From assembly GCA_021736205.1 (NCBI GenBank), contig JAIPGF010000001.1, forward strand, positions 62,001 through 126,000: 64,000 nucleotides of DNA, read 5' to 3'. Of this stretch, positions 8,174 to 16,483 are shown in pieces (positions within the stretch are counted from its first letter, which is position 1; every line of letters starts with the position of its first letter). Below the pieces are notes generated by a model that did not search any database, was not told where the DNA came from, and was given only the letters and a program-made list of their open reading frames with translations. The DNA comes from Candidatus Izemoplasma sp. (lineage in GTDB: Bacteria; Bacillota_I; Bacilli_A; Izemoplasmatales; Izemoplasmataceae). The translations under genes were made by a program, and so were the position numbers.

Positions 8174-9088
8174 ATGAAAACTGTACTTAAATGCACCAAT
8201 CATGAGATAAAGAAGATTATTAATTTTTACCGAGATTATGCCAAGGAACCAGCCAACGACTACATTATGTTTTTAGCAAAAACAAAATACCTTACAGTCA
8301 ATGTTTATTCATCAAATAAGGTGGTTTTTCAAGGACAAGATGCAACCGAAGAATACACGATGTGGCGCCATCTCTTAAATAAATCTGAACCACAGACTAA
8401 AAAAACTGTCACACCTGCATCTACTTCAGACTTTTTCGTACCTTCAATTGGTAGTGATGAAGTTGGAAAAGGTGATTTTTTTGGACCGGTGATTGTCTGT
8501 GCTGCTTATTTAGATCCACGTCATAAAGAAACACTAAAAGAACTAAAACTAACAGATTCTAAACAATTAAGTGATGACTATATTAGTTCTATTGGTCCCA
8601 AACTTGTAAACTTAGTAACCTATAGCTTACTAAAATTACCCAATAAGAAATACAACGATTTATATATGTCAGGCATGAATATCAACAAACTTTTAGCATA
8701 CATGCATAATAAAGCGTTATTGAATGTCAAAAAGCAAGTCGATTCTTCTCCTAAAATTTATATTGATCAGTTTACACCAAAAGCTTCTTATTATAAGTAC
8801 CTAAGTGATGAAAAAGACGTTTTAAATGATATAATCTTTCTTACCAAGGCCGAAGAACAGATTGGATCTGTGGCACTAGGTAGCGTAATCGCTAGATATC
8901 ATTTTATTAAAGAGTTCGATAAACTAAGTGAAGAAACAGGTTTTCATTTACAAAAAGGGGCAGGGAAAGAAGTTGACAAAATTGCGGCACGTATCATCAA
9001 ACATAAAGGTGAAGCATTTTTGCAGGACATTGCAAAAGTAAACTTCAAAACACTTGATAAAGCAAAAGCGTTGGTACGAACGCTTTAA
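8174..9088 (+). CDS. rnhC: Ribonuclease HIII
   Basis: A 304-residue RNase HIII, which cuts the RNA strand of RNA-DNA hybrids. The first ~90 residues form the TBP-like substrate-binding domain special to RNase HIII; the catalytic domain begins at SIGSDEVGKGDFFGPV with the Asp-Glu pair and continues with LTDSKQLSDD, YIDQFTPK and SVIARYHFIKEF. Length matches the family. Head-to-head with mutS2, a common arrangement in Firmicutes. Confidence 0.96.
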   Translation: MKTVLKCTNHEIKKIINFYRDYAKEPANDYIMFLAKTKYLTVNVYSSNKVVFQGQDATEEYTMWRHLLNKSEPQTKKTVTPASTSDFFVPSIGSDEVGKGDFFGPVIVCAAYLDPRHKETLKELKLTDSKQLSDDYISSIGPKLVNLVTYSLLKLPNKKYNDLYMSGMNINKLLAYMHNKALLNVKKQVDSSPKIYIDQFTPKASYYKYLSDEKDVLNDIIFLTKAEEQIGSVALGSVIARYHFIKEFDKLSEETGFHLQKGAGKEVDKIAARIIKHKGEAFLQDIAKVNFKTLDKAKALVRTL

Positions 9089-9101
9089 AAATGCTAGTAT
9101 G

Positions 9102-9130
9102 TTGTTTAAAACAAAAATATACTGTATAAT
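9102..9130 (+). promoter_or_regulatory. Ferritin promoter with a 6-1-6 dyad over the -35 box
   Basis: TTGTTT (9102-9107), 17 nt, TATAAT (9125-9130). The -35 box is the left arm of a dyad TTGTTT-A-AAACAA (9102-9114), which could be an operator for a metal or redox regulator; it does not match the 7-1-7 Fur/PerR box closely. Confidence 0.6.
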
Positions 9131-9160
9131 AAAGGTAACGAATGATAAGGAGATGATATA

Positions 9161-9667
9161 ATGAATAAAGAAATCGAAAAAGCATTAAACTCACAATTAA
9201 ATTTTGAAATTGAATCAGCACACATTTATCTAGCAATGGCTGGATATGCAAGTTCTATTGGACTTGACGGTTTTGAAAATTGGTATATGGTGCAATATGA
9301 AGAAGAACTTGCTCATGCCAAGAAATTTATCAATTATATGAATGATCGTGGTGCAAGAGTTAAAATTACAGGATTTGATGATCCAAATAACACGTTTGAA
9401 AGTATCTTAGATACCTTAGAAATATCCTTAAACCATGAAAAGAAAGTTACCAAACGCATTAATGATTTAATGGATTTAGCACAAGAAAAACGTGACCATG
9501 CGACAGTTAGTTTGTTACATTGGTATGTTGATGAACAAGTTGAAGAGGAAGATAACTTCAACAATTTAATTGATAAAGTTAAATTGGTAAAAGACGCTGG
9601 ACTTTATATATTAGACAAAGAATTAGAAACGCGTACATTTGTTCCAATCAACACAGAAGAAAAATAA
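9161..9667 (+). CDS. ftnA: Ferritin (non-haem)
   Basis: A 168-residue bacterial ferritin that oxidises Fe(II) and stores iron in a 24-subunit shell. Ferroxidase-centre ligands can be seen: Glu in NFEIESAHIYLAM, Glu and His in YEEELAHAKKF, and glutamates in WYVDEQVEEEDNF. Length is standard. It has its own promoter, a GATAAGGAGATGAT ribosome-binding region and a strong terminator, so it is monocistronic. Protection from iron-driven oxidation is the likely role. Confidence 0.95.
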   Translation: MNKEIEKALNSQLNFEIESAHIYLAMAGYASSIGLDGFENWYMVQYEEELAHAKKFINYMNDRGARVKITGFDDPNNTFESILDTLEISLNHEKKVTKRINDLMDLAQEKRDHATVSLLHWYVDEQVEEEDNFNNLIDKVKLVKDAGLYILDKELETRTFVPINTEEK

Positions 9668-9677
9668 CTTAAGACAT

Positions 9678-9712
9678 AAAAAAGGCTTAGTGCTAGACAC
9701 TAAGCCTTTTTT
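9678..9712. terminator. Bidirectional terminator, ferritin / sugar-binding protein
   Basis: Stem AAAAAAGGCTTAGTG / CACTAAGCCTTTTTT with a CTAGA loop. It ends both the plus-strand ferritin gene and the minus-strand sugar operon. Confidence 0.93.
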
Positions 9713-9727
9713 AGTTGCGATTAAATT

Positions 9728-10987
9728 TTAGTCAATACTTTCAATTTCATCTGTTAATTGTCCAACAAAATCTGCTTTGTTAATACCTTGTTCACCATCA
9801 GATGTGATGTATTGAGCAAATAAATCATAGATTGCCCCAATTTGTCCCATACCGAAGTTTGAAGGCATATCGTTTTGCCACCATGCATATTTCTTATTTG
9901 CTTGAACCCATTCAACAACAGCAGCACTATAAGGCGAATCTGGTACTAACTCAACACTGGCAAATGCTGGTACCATTTTTGCTTCTTCTACCATATATTT
10001 ATGTCCCGCTTCAGTTCCTGCTAAATCTTCTAGGTATTGACGTGCTTCTTCTACATTATCTGAATCTTTGTTTATAACGTAGAACGATGGCGCACCAATA
10101 AAGATAGAGTCATTAACACCACTAGTTGCTGCATGTGGTGCAACGCCAACTTCAAATTGAATGTTTGCTTCTAGTAAGTTAGGATCAATCCAGTTTCCTT
10201 GATGGATGAATGCTGTATTTCCTTCAGCAAAATCTGCAACTTGTGTAGTATAATCTCCTTCAAGAAGTGAATCAGTAGAATACATAAATAACAATTCTAC
10301 CCAATTAGCTAAATCTTCTAAACGATCAACGTGAGCAACGCCGTTATTAAGATCATCAATAACTGTTGAGTCATCGTATTCTAAACCAGCACTTAAATAG
10401 CCATTAAAGTTATGAAGTCCTGTTACCCATGCAAGGCCAGTTCCGGCTCCCATCGATACAGGTGCTTCAATACCAAGTGAAGCTTTTTGACTCTCTAACG
10501 TTTGAAATGCTGTTTCATACGCAGATAAAGTTGTTAAATCATCTGGATTAATACCCGCTGCATCTAAGATATCAGCGTTGTATGCCATACCCCAAGCTTC
10601 AACTGATACTGGAAACCCATATACAGCGTTATCAACTGTGAATTCTAATGATGTATCTTCTATCCAAGCATCTCCATCAAATTCATAGATGATTTCTTTA
10701 TACTCATTGTATCCGCTCATACCTTCAATAACAAAGATATCAGGTTGATCATCAGATTGTAATTCTGCCAGAAGTTGTGTTTGATACCCACAGGTACTTC
10801 CACCACATGAAACAACTTCTGTATCAACACCTGTTGTTTCTGACCATGAAGCCGCATAAGCTTTCATTGGTTCATCAATTTCTACTTTGTTTTGAAAAAT
10901 ACGTAGTGTTGTGTCGTTTGACCCACCACATGCTGTTAAAGTTACTACTAAAACAACTGTTACTAAAACTAATAATAATTTCTTCAA
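9728..10987 (-). CDS. Sugar ABC transporter substrate-binding lipoprotein
   Basis: A 419-residue extracytoplasmic solute-binding protein of the carbohydrate (family 1/MalE-like) type. A signal sequence ends in the lipobox LTAC with lipidated Cys20, so it is tethered to the outer face of the membrane. Typical stretches are DIFVIEGMSGY, YGFPVSVEAWGMAYN and AFIHQGNWIDPN. The start codon is TTG at 10985-10987, supported by AGGAGGAG directly upstream; no in-frame ATG fits. It is the last gene of the malF-malG-GH65-binding-protein operon, an unusual order. Ligand unknown; the enzymes next to it suggest an alpha-glucoside. Confidence 0.92.
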   Translation of the reverse strand: MKKLLLVLVTVVLVVTLTACGGSNDTTLRIFQNKVEIDEPMKAYAASWSETTGVDTEVVSCGGSTCGYQTQLLAELQSDDQPDIFVIEGMSGYNEYKEIIYEFDGDAWIEDTSLEFTVDNAVYGFPVSVEAWGMAYNADILDAAGINPDDLTTLSAYETAFQTLESQKASLGIEAPVSMGAGTGLAWVTGLHNFNGYLSAGLEYDDSTVIDDLNNGVAHVDRLEDLANWVELLFMYSTDSLLEGDYTTQVADFAEGNTAFIHQGNWIDPNLLEANIQFEVGVAPHAATSGVNDSIFIGAPSFYVINKDSDNVEEARQYLEDLAGTEAGHKYMVEEAKMVPAFASVELVPDSPYSAAVVEWVQANKKYAWWQNDMPSNFGMGQIGAIYDLFAQYITSDGEQGINKADFVGQLTDEIESID

Positions 10988-10999
10988 ATTTTTCTCCTC

Positions 11000-13210
11000 C
11001 TATTTTTCTTTTTTTATTTTTAACGCACTGTATGCGTTTGAAGATAATTTTAACCGAGTTTTATCTGAAATAAGATATTTTTTACCATATATTTCAAGTT
11101 GAATTTCTTTATCGGTTTTGATTGTAATTAAGTCTTTTATACTAATAGTTAATGAGGCTCCTCGATACCGTAGTTTAATTGTATATTCAGGTAATTCCTT
11201 TGGAACTTTAGGTGCAATAGATAAACCACTAGAACTAATGTGCAATCCCAAGAAACCATATACAATCGTTAGATATGTTCCACCCATATTCGCAATATGA
11301 AGTCCTTGTTCAGTATTATTATGTGTGTTATCAAGATCAGTTAAAAGTTGTTGTTTAAAATATTTATACCCCTTTTCAAGATCACCTAGACGGCTATTCA
11401 TTACGCTGAAAATACATTTTGATAAGCTTGAGTCATGAATCGTTATACCTTCATAATAAGCAAGTGAGTCACACATAGTGTCATAGGGTTCATCATTTAA
11501 TAACATATGTGCTAAAATTGTGTCAGCTTGTTTACACACTTGATAACGATAAATAGTTAGAGGATGCATATTAAGTAATAAGGGCTTTCTAACACTGGTT
11601 AAATCCAGCGGTTTCTTGGATAAAAACTGACTATCTTGCGGATTAATATTACGGGTTTTATCATATGGAATAACCATTTGTTCAGCAGCTTTTTTAAGTT
11701 GTTTGATTGCTGTTGAATCATAGTTTCTAAACCGTCTTTTATGTTTACTATAAAGCTCCAACAACATTTTAATATGATATTGTGCTAACTTATTAGTGTA
11801 ATAATTATTATTAACTATTGCACTATACTCATCTGGTCCTGTGACCGTATTTATATGAAATTCATTGTTATGAAAACTACCAATTTCTAAATAAAGTAAG
11901 GCAGTTTGATAAATAACATCCATTCCTTTTTTTAATAAAAAATCTAAATCATTTGTTACAAAATAATAATTTAAAAATTGAATCGCTATTATTCCGTTAA
12001 TATGATACTGTGCTGATCCAGCTGGATAATAAGATGAAACTTCTTTACCATCAATTGTTCGCCATGGGAACTTAACACCTTGATCATGATTTAAATTAAG
12101 CGCTTCTTGTCGGGCTTCTTTTAATGTGTTATACCGAAACAAAAGTATTTTTTTTGCTTCTTTTGGTTTTGTTAAAAGAAAATAAGGAAACATATACATT
12201 TCAGTATCCCAAAAGTAATGTCCTTCATATCCTTTTCCACTAAGTCCTTTTGCAGGAATACTATGATACTCATCTGCTGGTCCACTTGCGTTTAATTGAT
12301 ATAAATTATAATTCAAAGCTGTTGTAATCAATTTATTGTCTTTAACAAAAATAGATTGATCAACAGTATTTTTATAAGCTGTAATTGATGTATTTTTGAT
12401 TGAATCAATCATCTGTTGATTTTGCGAATAAGGATTCGTTTCATAAACAGAACTTGTAATGATGACATATTTTGTTAGGGTGACTGTGTTTTTTGGCGTT
12501 AGTTTTTGGGTAGTTTTAGCAATCATTGTTTCCGTTTGATCATTGTATGAATATGTCATATTGATCGAATGATGAAGTCCAAAATAAACATGAAAATTTG
12601 TATGAATTGTGGATACTTTACAAATGTTTTTATCAATCAATTCAAATGTATGTGTGAGTTGATCAGTTTCAATAAATCTTGGATCATGTTCGTATTTATT
12701 TTTTTTATGTTGGTTAGTTAAAGTTGATATAATGTCTATTTCACCAATAAAATTATTCGTTTTTATATCATATTTAGCAATATATAAATTAGGATTATCA
12801 AAAGGTGTTATCCGTTCTTCTTTAATTGTAAATTCATAGATATCATTCAGCAGGTATTTTGTTGTTCTTATGGTATGACCATTTGTTGTGTTAAATTCAC
12901 GCTTAACTGCTTTAATATCTGCAGTATCATAATTTAACTTTTCACCATTGATTACGACATATATTGTTTGGAAATCCGGGAGTGTAATAATGAACTCGCC
13001 TCGGTTTGGATACCCATATCCACGTTCACCATAACAGTACGGATACGTTTCATAAACACCATTTAAGACGCATTCTCGATATGTTTTATAAATGGATTTT
13101 GTGCCCTCTGCAAATGTTCCGCGAACACCAAAACGTTTGTTAGATGTTGTAAACAAACTTTCATCAATGAGTAAGTCTTGTTCTGTCACCTTTCTGTATG
13201 TTTTTATCAT
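11000..13210 (-). CDS. Glycoside hydrolase family 65 phosphorylase (canonical type)
   Basis: A 736-residue inverting alpha-glucoside phosphorylase of the kojibiose/maltose/trehalose phosphorylase family, releasing beta-glucose-1-phosphate in the cytoplasm. Visible motifs: FWDTEMYMFPYFL (sugar site), the GPDEY motif carrying the general acid Glu (here GPDEYSAIVNNNYYTN), and the phosphate-site region NTEQGLHIANMGGTYLTIVYGF. The usual His after GPDEY is Ser. Length fits the family. The ATG at 13208-13210 follows GAGGTGAATTCA. Located between the permease genes and the binding protein, so it acts on the imported sugar. Substrate (maltose, kojibiose, nigerose, trehalose, turanose...) cannot be read from motifs. 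Confidence 0.9.
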   Translation of the reverse strand: MIKTYRKVTEQDLLIDESLFTTSNKRFGVRGTFAEGTKSIYKTYRECVLNGVYETYPYCYGERGYGYPNRGEFIITLPDFQTIYVVINGEKLNYDTADIKAVKREFNTTNGHTIRTTKYLLNDIYEFTIKEERITPFDNPNLYIAKYDIKTNNFIGEIDIISTLTNQHKKNKYEHDPRFIETDQLTHTFELIDKNICKVSTIHTNFHVYFGLHHSINMTYSYNDQTETMIAKTTQKLTPKNTVTLTKYVIITSSVYETNPYSQNQQMIDSIKNTSITAYKNTVDQSIFVKDNKLITTALNYNLYQLNASGPADEYHSIPAKGLSGKGYEGHYFWDTEMYMFPYFLLTKPKEAKKILLFRYNTLKEARQEALNLNHDQGVKFPWRTIDGKEVSSYYPAGSAQYHINGIIAIQFLNYYFVTNDLDFLLKKGMDVIYQTALLYLEIGSFHNNEFHINTVTGPDEYSAIVNNNYYTNKLAQYHIKMLLELYSKHKRRFRNYDSTAIKQLKKAAEQMVIPYDKTRNINPQDSQFLSKKPLDLTSVRKPLLLNMHPLTIYRYQVCKQADTILAHMLLNDEPYDTMCDSLAYYEGITIHDSSLSKCIFSVMNSRLGDLEKGYKYFKQQLLTDLDNTHNNTEQGLHIANMGGTYLTIVYGFLGLHISSSGLSIAPKVPKELPEYTIKLRYRGASLTISIKDLITIKTDKEIQLEIYGKKYLISDKTRLKLSSNAYSALKIKKEK

Positions 13211-13234
13211 TGAATTCACCTCATTTGTGCCATA

Positions 13235-13259
13235 TCAAGAAGCGCATAGCGCTTCTTGA
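13235..13259. repeat. Short perfect palindrome between permease and GH65 genes
   Basis: Eleven-base stem TCAAGAAGCGC / GCGCTTCTTGA around an ATA triloop. No T run follows on the minus strand, so it is not a standard terminator; an mRNA-stability or processing hairpin is likelier. It resembles the palindrome at 47243-47273 with paired base changes. Confidence 0.85.
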
Positions 13260-13298
13260 GACACATGAAAAAATTATTATTACTATATAAAAGAAGGA

Positions 13299-14156
13299 TT
13301 ATTTAATCGCACCAGATGTCATACCTTGAATGATGTATTTCTGTGCGAAAATAAATAGAACTACTGCGGGTAGTGCAGCTAATAATACCGCTGTTAATAA
13401 TAAATGCCAAGGGACAACATAACTACCAGCAAGTGACATAATTCCCATTGGGATTGTTTGCAGGTCTCCTCCGGTACCAATAACCAACGATGGCAAGAGG
13501 AAATCATTCCATATCCACATACCATTTAGAACAAGTAATGTAACAAAAATAGGTTTTAAAATTGGTAATACAATTTTAAAAAATACTTGTGGTTTAGAAC
13601 ATCCATCAATAATAGCTGCTTCTTCAATATCGATTGGGACTGATTTAATAAAACCGTGAAATAAGAAAACACTAAGTGGTGCTCCAAACCCTATATAAGC
13701 AAGAACTATCCCCCATAATGTATCTTTAAAAGATATTCCTGTTATAGCTTTGAGTTTTGTGAGTTGTTGAACCAAAGGAATCATTACCACTTGGAAAGGA
13801 ATAACAAGTCCAGACAGGAAAAACATAAAGATGAAAAAAGAATATTTTGTTTTTCTTCTAACTAAAACCCAGGCAGCCATCCCACTAAGAACACCGATGG
13901 CCATTAAAGAAGTTGATGTAATAAGTAGTGAGTTGAAGAACGATTCAACATATCTCACAGTATCATCATTTAAAATTTCTCCAATATTTAAGAATATTTG
14001 TCCCCACGTTGCAGGTAATAACATTACCTCATTTGGGCTAACATAAGCTTTTGCGGCATTTAGAATAACAAGAACAAATGGTAGAAAGAAAATAACTAAC
14101 AATAAAAATGTCAATACTTCCAATATAAGACGTTTGGTAGTTTTGCGATTTTTCAT
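13299..14156 (-). CDS. Sugar ABC transporter permease (MalG/MsmG type)
   Basis: A 285-residue inner-membrane permease with about six transmembrane helices. The coupling-loop motif EAAIIDGCSKPQVFFKIVLPIL (EAA-x3-G) that contacts the ATPase is clear, as is PFQVVMIPL. It pairs with the upstream permease and overlaps it by one base (TAATG). It imports sugar with the binding protein at 9728-10987. No ATP-binding subunit gene is nearby, so a shared MsmK-type ATPase coded elsewhere is presumably used. Confidence 0.93.
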   Translation of the reverse strand: MKNRKTTKRLILEVLTFLLLVIFFLPFVLVILNAAKAYVSPNEVMLLPATWGQIFLNIGEILNDDTVRYVESFFNSLLITSTSLMAIGVLSGMAAWVLVRRKTKYSFFIFMFFLSGLVIPFQVVMIPLVQQLTKLKAITGISFKDTLWGIVLAYIGFGAPLSVFLFHGFIKSVPIDIEEAAIIDGCSKPQVFFKIVLPILKPIFVTLLVLNGMWIWNDFLLPSLVIGTGGDLQTIPMGIMSLAGSYVVPWHLLLTAVLLAALPAVVLFIFAQKYIIQGMTSGAIK

Positions 14157-15397
14157 TATAACTCCACCTCTCTTTTCTTATTGTAATAAACTTGAAATAA
14201 AGATATTACAAGTAAGACAGCAAAGAATAATATTGCTTTCGCCTGTCCTAGACCAAAGTTTTTAAACGCAAATGCTTCATTATAAATATTAACTGCCATC
14301 AAATCAAGTGATCGAACACTGATAGGATTTACATTAAAGATTTTTTGTAAGAATTCAGGTAACGTTCCTGTTGGGCCGCCTCCAGTCATGGAGAAGACAG
14401 TATCGAATTGTTTAAAACTTGTAACAAGCGTTAAAAACATTGCAACAGTAAATGCTTGTGCAACAAGCGGTAAAGTAATATGACGTAAGCGTTGTAATGG
14501 TGATGCACCATCTATTTTTGAAGCCTCAATAAGCTGTTTAGGTACATTTTGTAATGCTGCGACATAAATCATCATAATATATCCTGAATACTGCCACGTT
14601 ACAACAAGTAAAATAGCAATCATAGATTTAGAAGCACCATCAGCAATCATACTTTTTTGAAAATATGGAATAGATGGACCTAATGCGACAAAGACTTTCG
14701 AAAAAATAAATTGAAAAATAAATCCTAAAACGAGGCCACCAATTAAGTTAGGGAGAAAAAATCCAGCACGTGCAAAGTTTTTAATCCTTGTTTTTTGTGT
14801 CACAAGTAATGCAAGGCCAAAGGCAACTAAGTTAATAATGACAATATTTAAAAATGAATAAATTACAGTACGGTAAAATGAATAATAAAATCTTGGTGTT
14901 GATAAAATTCCTTTATAGTTATCTATTCCAACATAGTCAGCTGATCCAATGCCACCAAAGTCTGTTAATGAAAAATAAATACCCCAGAAAAAGGGGACAA
15001 TAACCATTAAAACAAAACTAAGTAAGGCAGGTGCCAAGAAAAACACAAATACGCGGTTGTTTTGAGCACGATCCCCACGTCCTGTAAAAATGGAATTTAT
15101 CCAATGCGATGTTTTTGGAGCTATTTTTTCACAAAATCTGAAAAGCTTTCCATGTGTAATTTCTTCTTTTCTAATTTCATTTCTTAATGCCGATTCATCC
15201 GCACCCCCTACATAATATTCTCCTTTAATTTTAGCAACAATCCATCCGAAACCATAACGTAAAAAATGGGCTATATGGTAAATACTTTGAACGATTGTAT
15301 AAACTATTACTACTAAAATTAAAACACCAATTCTATAGATTGGAAGCAATCCTTTATGTAGGATTAATTGTCCAAAATTAAGTTTGTCTTCTTTCAT
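14156..15397 (-). CDS. Sugar ABC transporter permease (MalF/MsmF type) with long N-terminal extension
   Basis: A 413-residue permease; the C-terminal ~290 residues are a normal MalF-type subunit with the EAA loop (EASKIDGASPLQRLRHITLPLV) and multiple helices. The first ~115 residues are extra: one transmembrane helix near residues 20-45, then a charged, soluble stretch (KGEYYVGGADESALRNE...) before the first canonical helix. I take the ATG at 15395-15397; a GTG nine bases upstream is possible. First gene of its operon, behind a promoter with operator and cre site. The extension may regulate assembly or bind a partner; that is inference. Confidence 0.88.
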   Translation of the reverse strand: MKEDKLNFGQLILHKGLLPIYRIGVLILVVIVYTIVQSIYHIAHFLRYGFGWIVAKIKGEYYVGGADESALRNEIRKEEITHGKLFRFCEKIAPKTSHWINSIFTGRGDRAQNNRVFVFFLAPALLSFVLMVIVPFFWGIYFSLTDFGGIGSADYVGIDNYKGILSTPRFYYSFYRTVIYSFLNIVIINLVAFGLALLVTQKTRIKNFARAGFFLPNLIGGLVLGFIFQFIFSKVFVALGPSIPYFQKSMIADGASKSMIAILLVVTWQYSGYIMMIYVAALQNVPKQLIEASKIDGASPLQRLRHITLPLVAQAFTVAMFLTLVTSFKQFDTVFSMTGGGPTGTLPEFLQKIFNVNPISVRSLDLMAVNIYNEAFAFKNFGLGQAKAILFFAVLLVISLFQVYYNKKREVEL

Positions 15398-15418
15398 AAA
15401 TGACACTATCCTTTCATT

Positions 15419-15436
15419 TGTGAAAACCTTTCCACA
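15419..15436 (-). promoter_or_regulatory. Putative LacI-family operator O1
   Basis: Minus strand TGTGGAAAGGTTTTCACA, an imperfect palindrome placed five bases after the -10 box, so over the transcription start. Seventeen of its bases recur exactly at 21806-21822, at the same distance from another -10 box. The LacI gene next door is the obvious candidate regulator. Confidence 0.75.
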
Positions 15437-15441
15437 TTTTT

Positions 15442-15470
15442 ATTTTATCAAAGATTGTAAGCGTTGTCAA
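15442..15470 (-). promoter_or_regulatory. Permease operon promoter
   Basis: Minus strand TTGACA (15465-15470), 17 nt, TAAAAT (15442-15447). Near-consensus sigma-A promoter driving permease-permease-GH65-binding protein. Confidence 0.85.
15456..15469 (-). promoter_or_regulatory. CcpA cre-like site in the permease promoter
   Basis: Minus strand TGACAACGCTTACA fits the Bacillus cre consensus TGWNANCGNTNNCA at every fixed position. It overlaps the -35 box and spacer, where bound CcpA would block RNA polymerase. Carbon catabolite repression of uptake is inferred; no ccpA gene is in the window. Confidence 0.65.
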
Positions 15471-15491
15471 TATCTTTAATGAAATATTGAA

Positions 15492-16472
15492 TTATGTTGT
15501 ATCTCCTTCATTAAATTTTACTGGTAAAACTATGTCTTTAACAGGTTGATTATCGGAGAAATTAAGAATCATATCTCTGAGAGCCTTAGCTATTTTTTTA
15601 GGTGATTGAGCGATGGAACTTAGTTTTCTACCATAATCAAAAAATTTACTTCCACCATCAAATCCAATTACTTTAACATCTTTTGGTACATTTTTTCCCA
15701 ATGCTTCAAGTTCTTTAATCAAAGTGAATCCAACGGCATCACTAATGGCAAATATGCCATCAACATCCGGATATTTAAGTAAAACTTCACGCGCTTTTTC
15801 TGGTTGGATCAAATAATTACCTAATGGATACTCAAAATTATAGATTTGTTTTTTTCCACGTTCTTTTAAACGTTCATTAAATCCGATACGCCGTTTAGAA
15901 ACTTCTGTATTAACCGGTGTGTTAACACCTTGCGCATCATCTCCTATAAAAAGAAATTTTTCACATCCTTTATCAATTAGAATATCAGCTGCCATTTGGC
16001 CTCCTGTGTAGTTATCAGATGTACAAAGTGGAACATTTTCAATAATACGGTCAAAAGAAATAATTGGTAATTTAGAATCAATTTCATCTTCAATGTCATT
16101 GTTTGTCAGTAAGATCAATGCATCAACTCTATTATTTTTCAACATGTTTAAAAACTCAATTTCTTTGTAAGTTTCTTCACTTGAATTACAAAGCATAACT
16201 TTATAATCATCTTCAAAAAGTATTTGTTCTAATTCATATAATAATTCACTGAAGAATACATGCTTATTATTTGGTAAAACGAAGGCAACAATATGGTTTT
16301 TTTGTCGTGTCATCGAACGGGCTATTTCATTGGGATGATACCCTATTTCATCAATAACTTTTAATACTTTTTCTTTTGTTTTTTTTCCAACATATCCTGA
16401 ATCGTTAATGACACGCGATACTGTGGCAATTCCTACACCTGCTTTGTTAGCTACATCTTTAATTGTTGGCAT
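15492..16472 (-). CDS. LacI/GalR-family transcriptional regulator
   Basis: A 326-residue repressor-type protein. The N-terminal helix-turn-helix with hinge is TIKDVANKAGVGIATVSRVIN followed by KVIDEIGYHPNEIARSM; the remaining ~270 residues are the periplasmic-binding-protein-like effector domain (FVLPNNKHVFFSELL, VIGFDGGSKF). It is the last gene of the GH65-pgmB-kinase-glycosyltransferase operon and lies just upstream of the permease operon, so it most likely senses the imported sugar or a product and binds the two shared operators. ATG after AGGAGATGTATTT. Confidence 0.93.
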   Translation of the reverse strand: MPTIKDVANKAGVGIATVSRVINDSGYVGKKTKEKVLKVIDEIGYHPNEIARSMTRQKNHIVAFVLPNNKHVFFSELLYELEQILFEDDYKVMLCNSSEETYKEIEFLNMLKNNRVDALILLTNNDIEDEIDSKLPIISFDRIIENVPLCTSDNYTGGQMAADILIDKGCEKFLFIGDDAQGVNTPVNTEVSKRRIGFNERLKERGKKQIYNFEYPLGNYLIQPEKAREVLLKYPDVDGIFAISDAVGFTLIKELEALGKNVPKDVKVIGFDGGSKFFDYGRKLSSIAQSPKKIAKALRDMILNFSDNQPVKDIVLPVKFNEGDTT

Positions 16473-16483
16473 AAATACATCTC

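Noticed and set aside
10777-11102. Two overlapping plus-strand frames of about 60-100 codons
   Set aside because: Antisense to the sugar-binding lipoprotein and GH65 ends; composition is that of reverse-complemented coding sequence and there is no ribosome-binding site.
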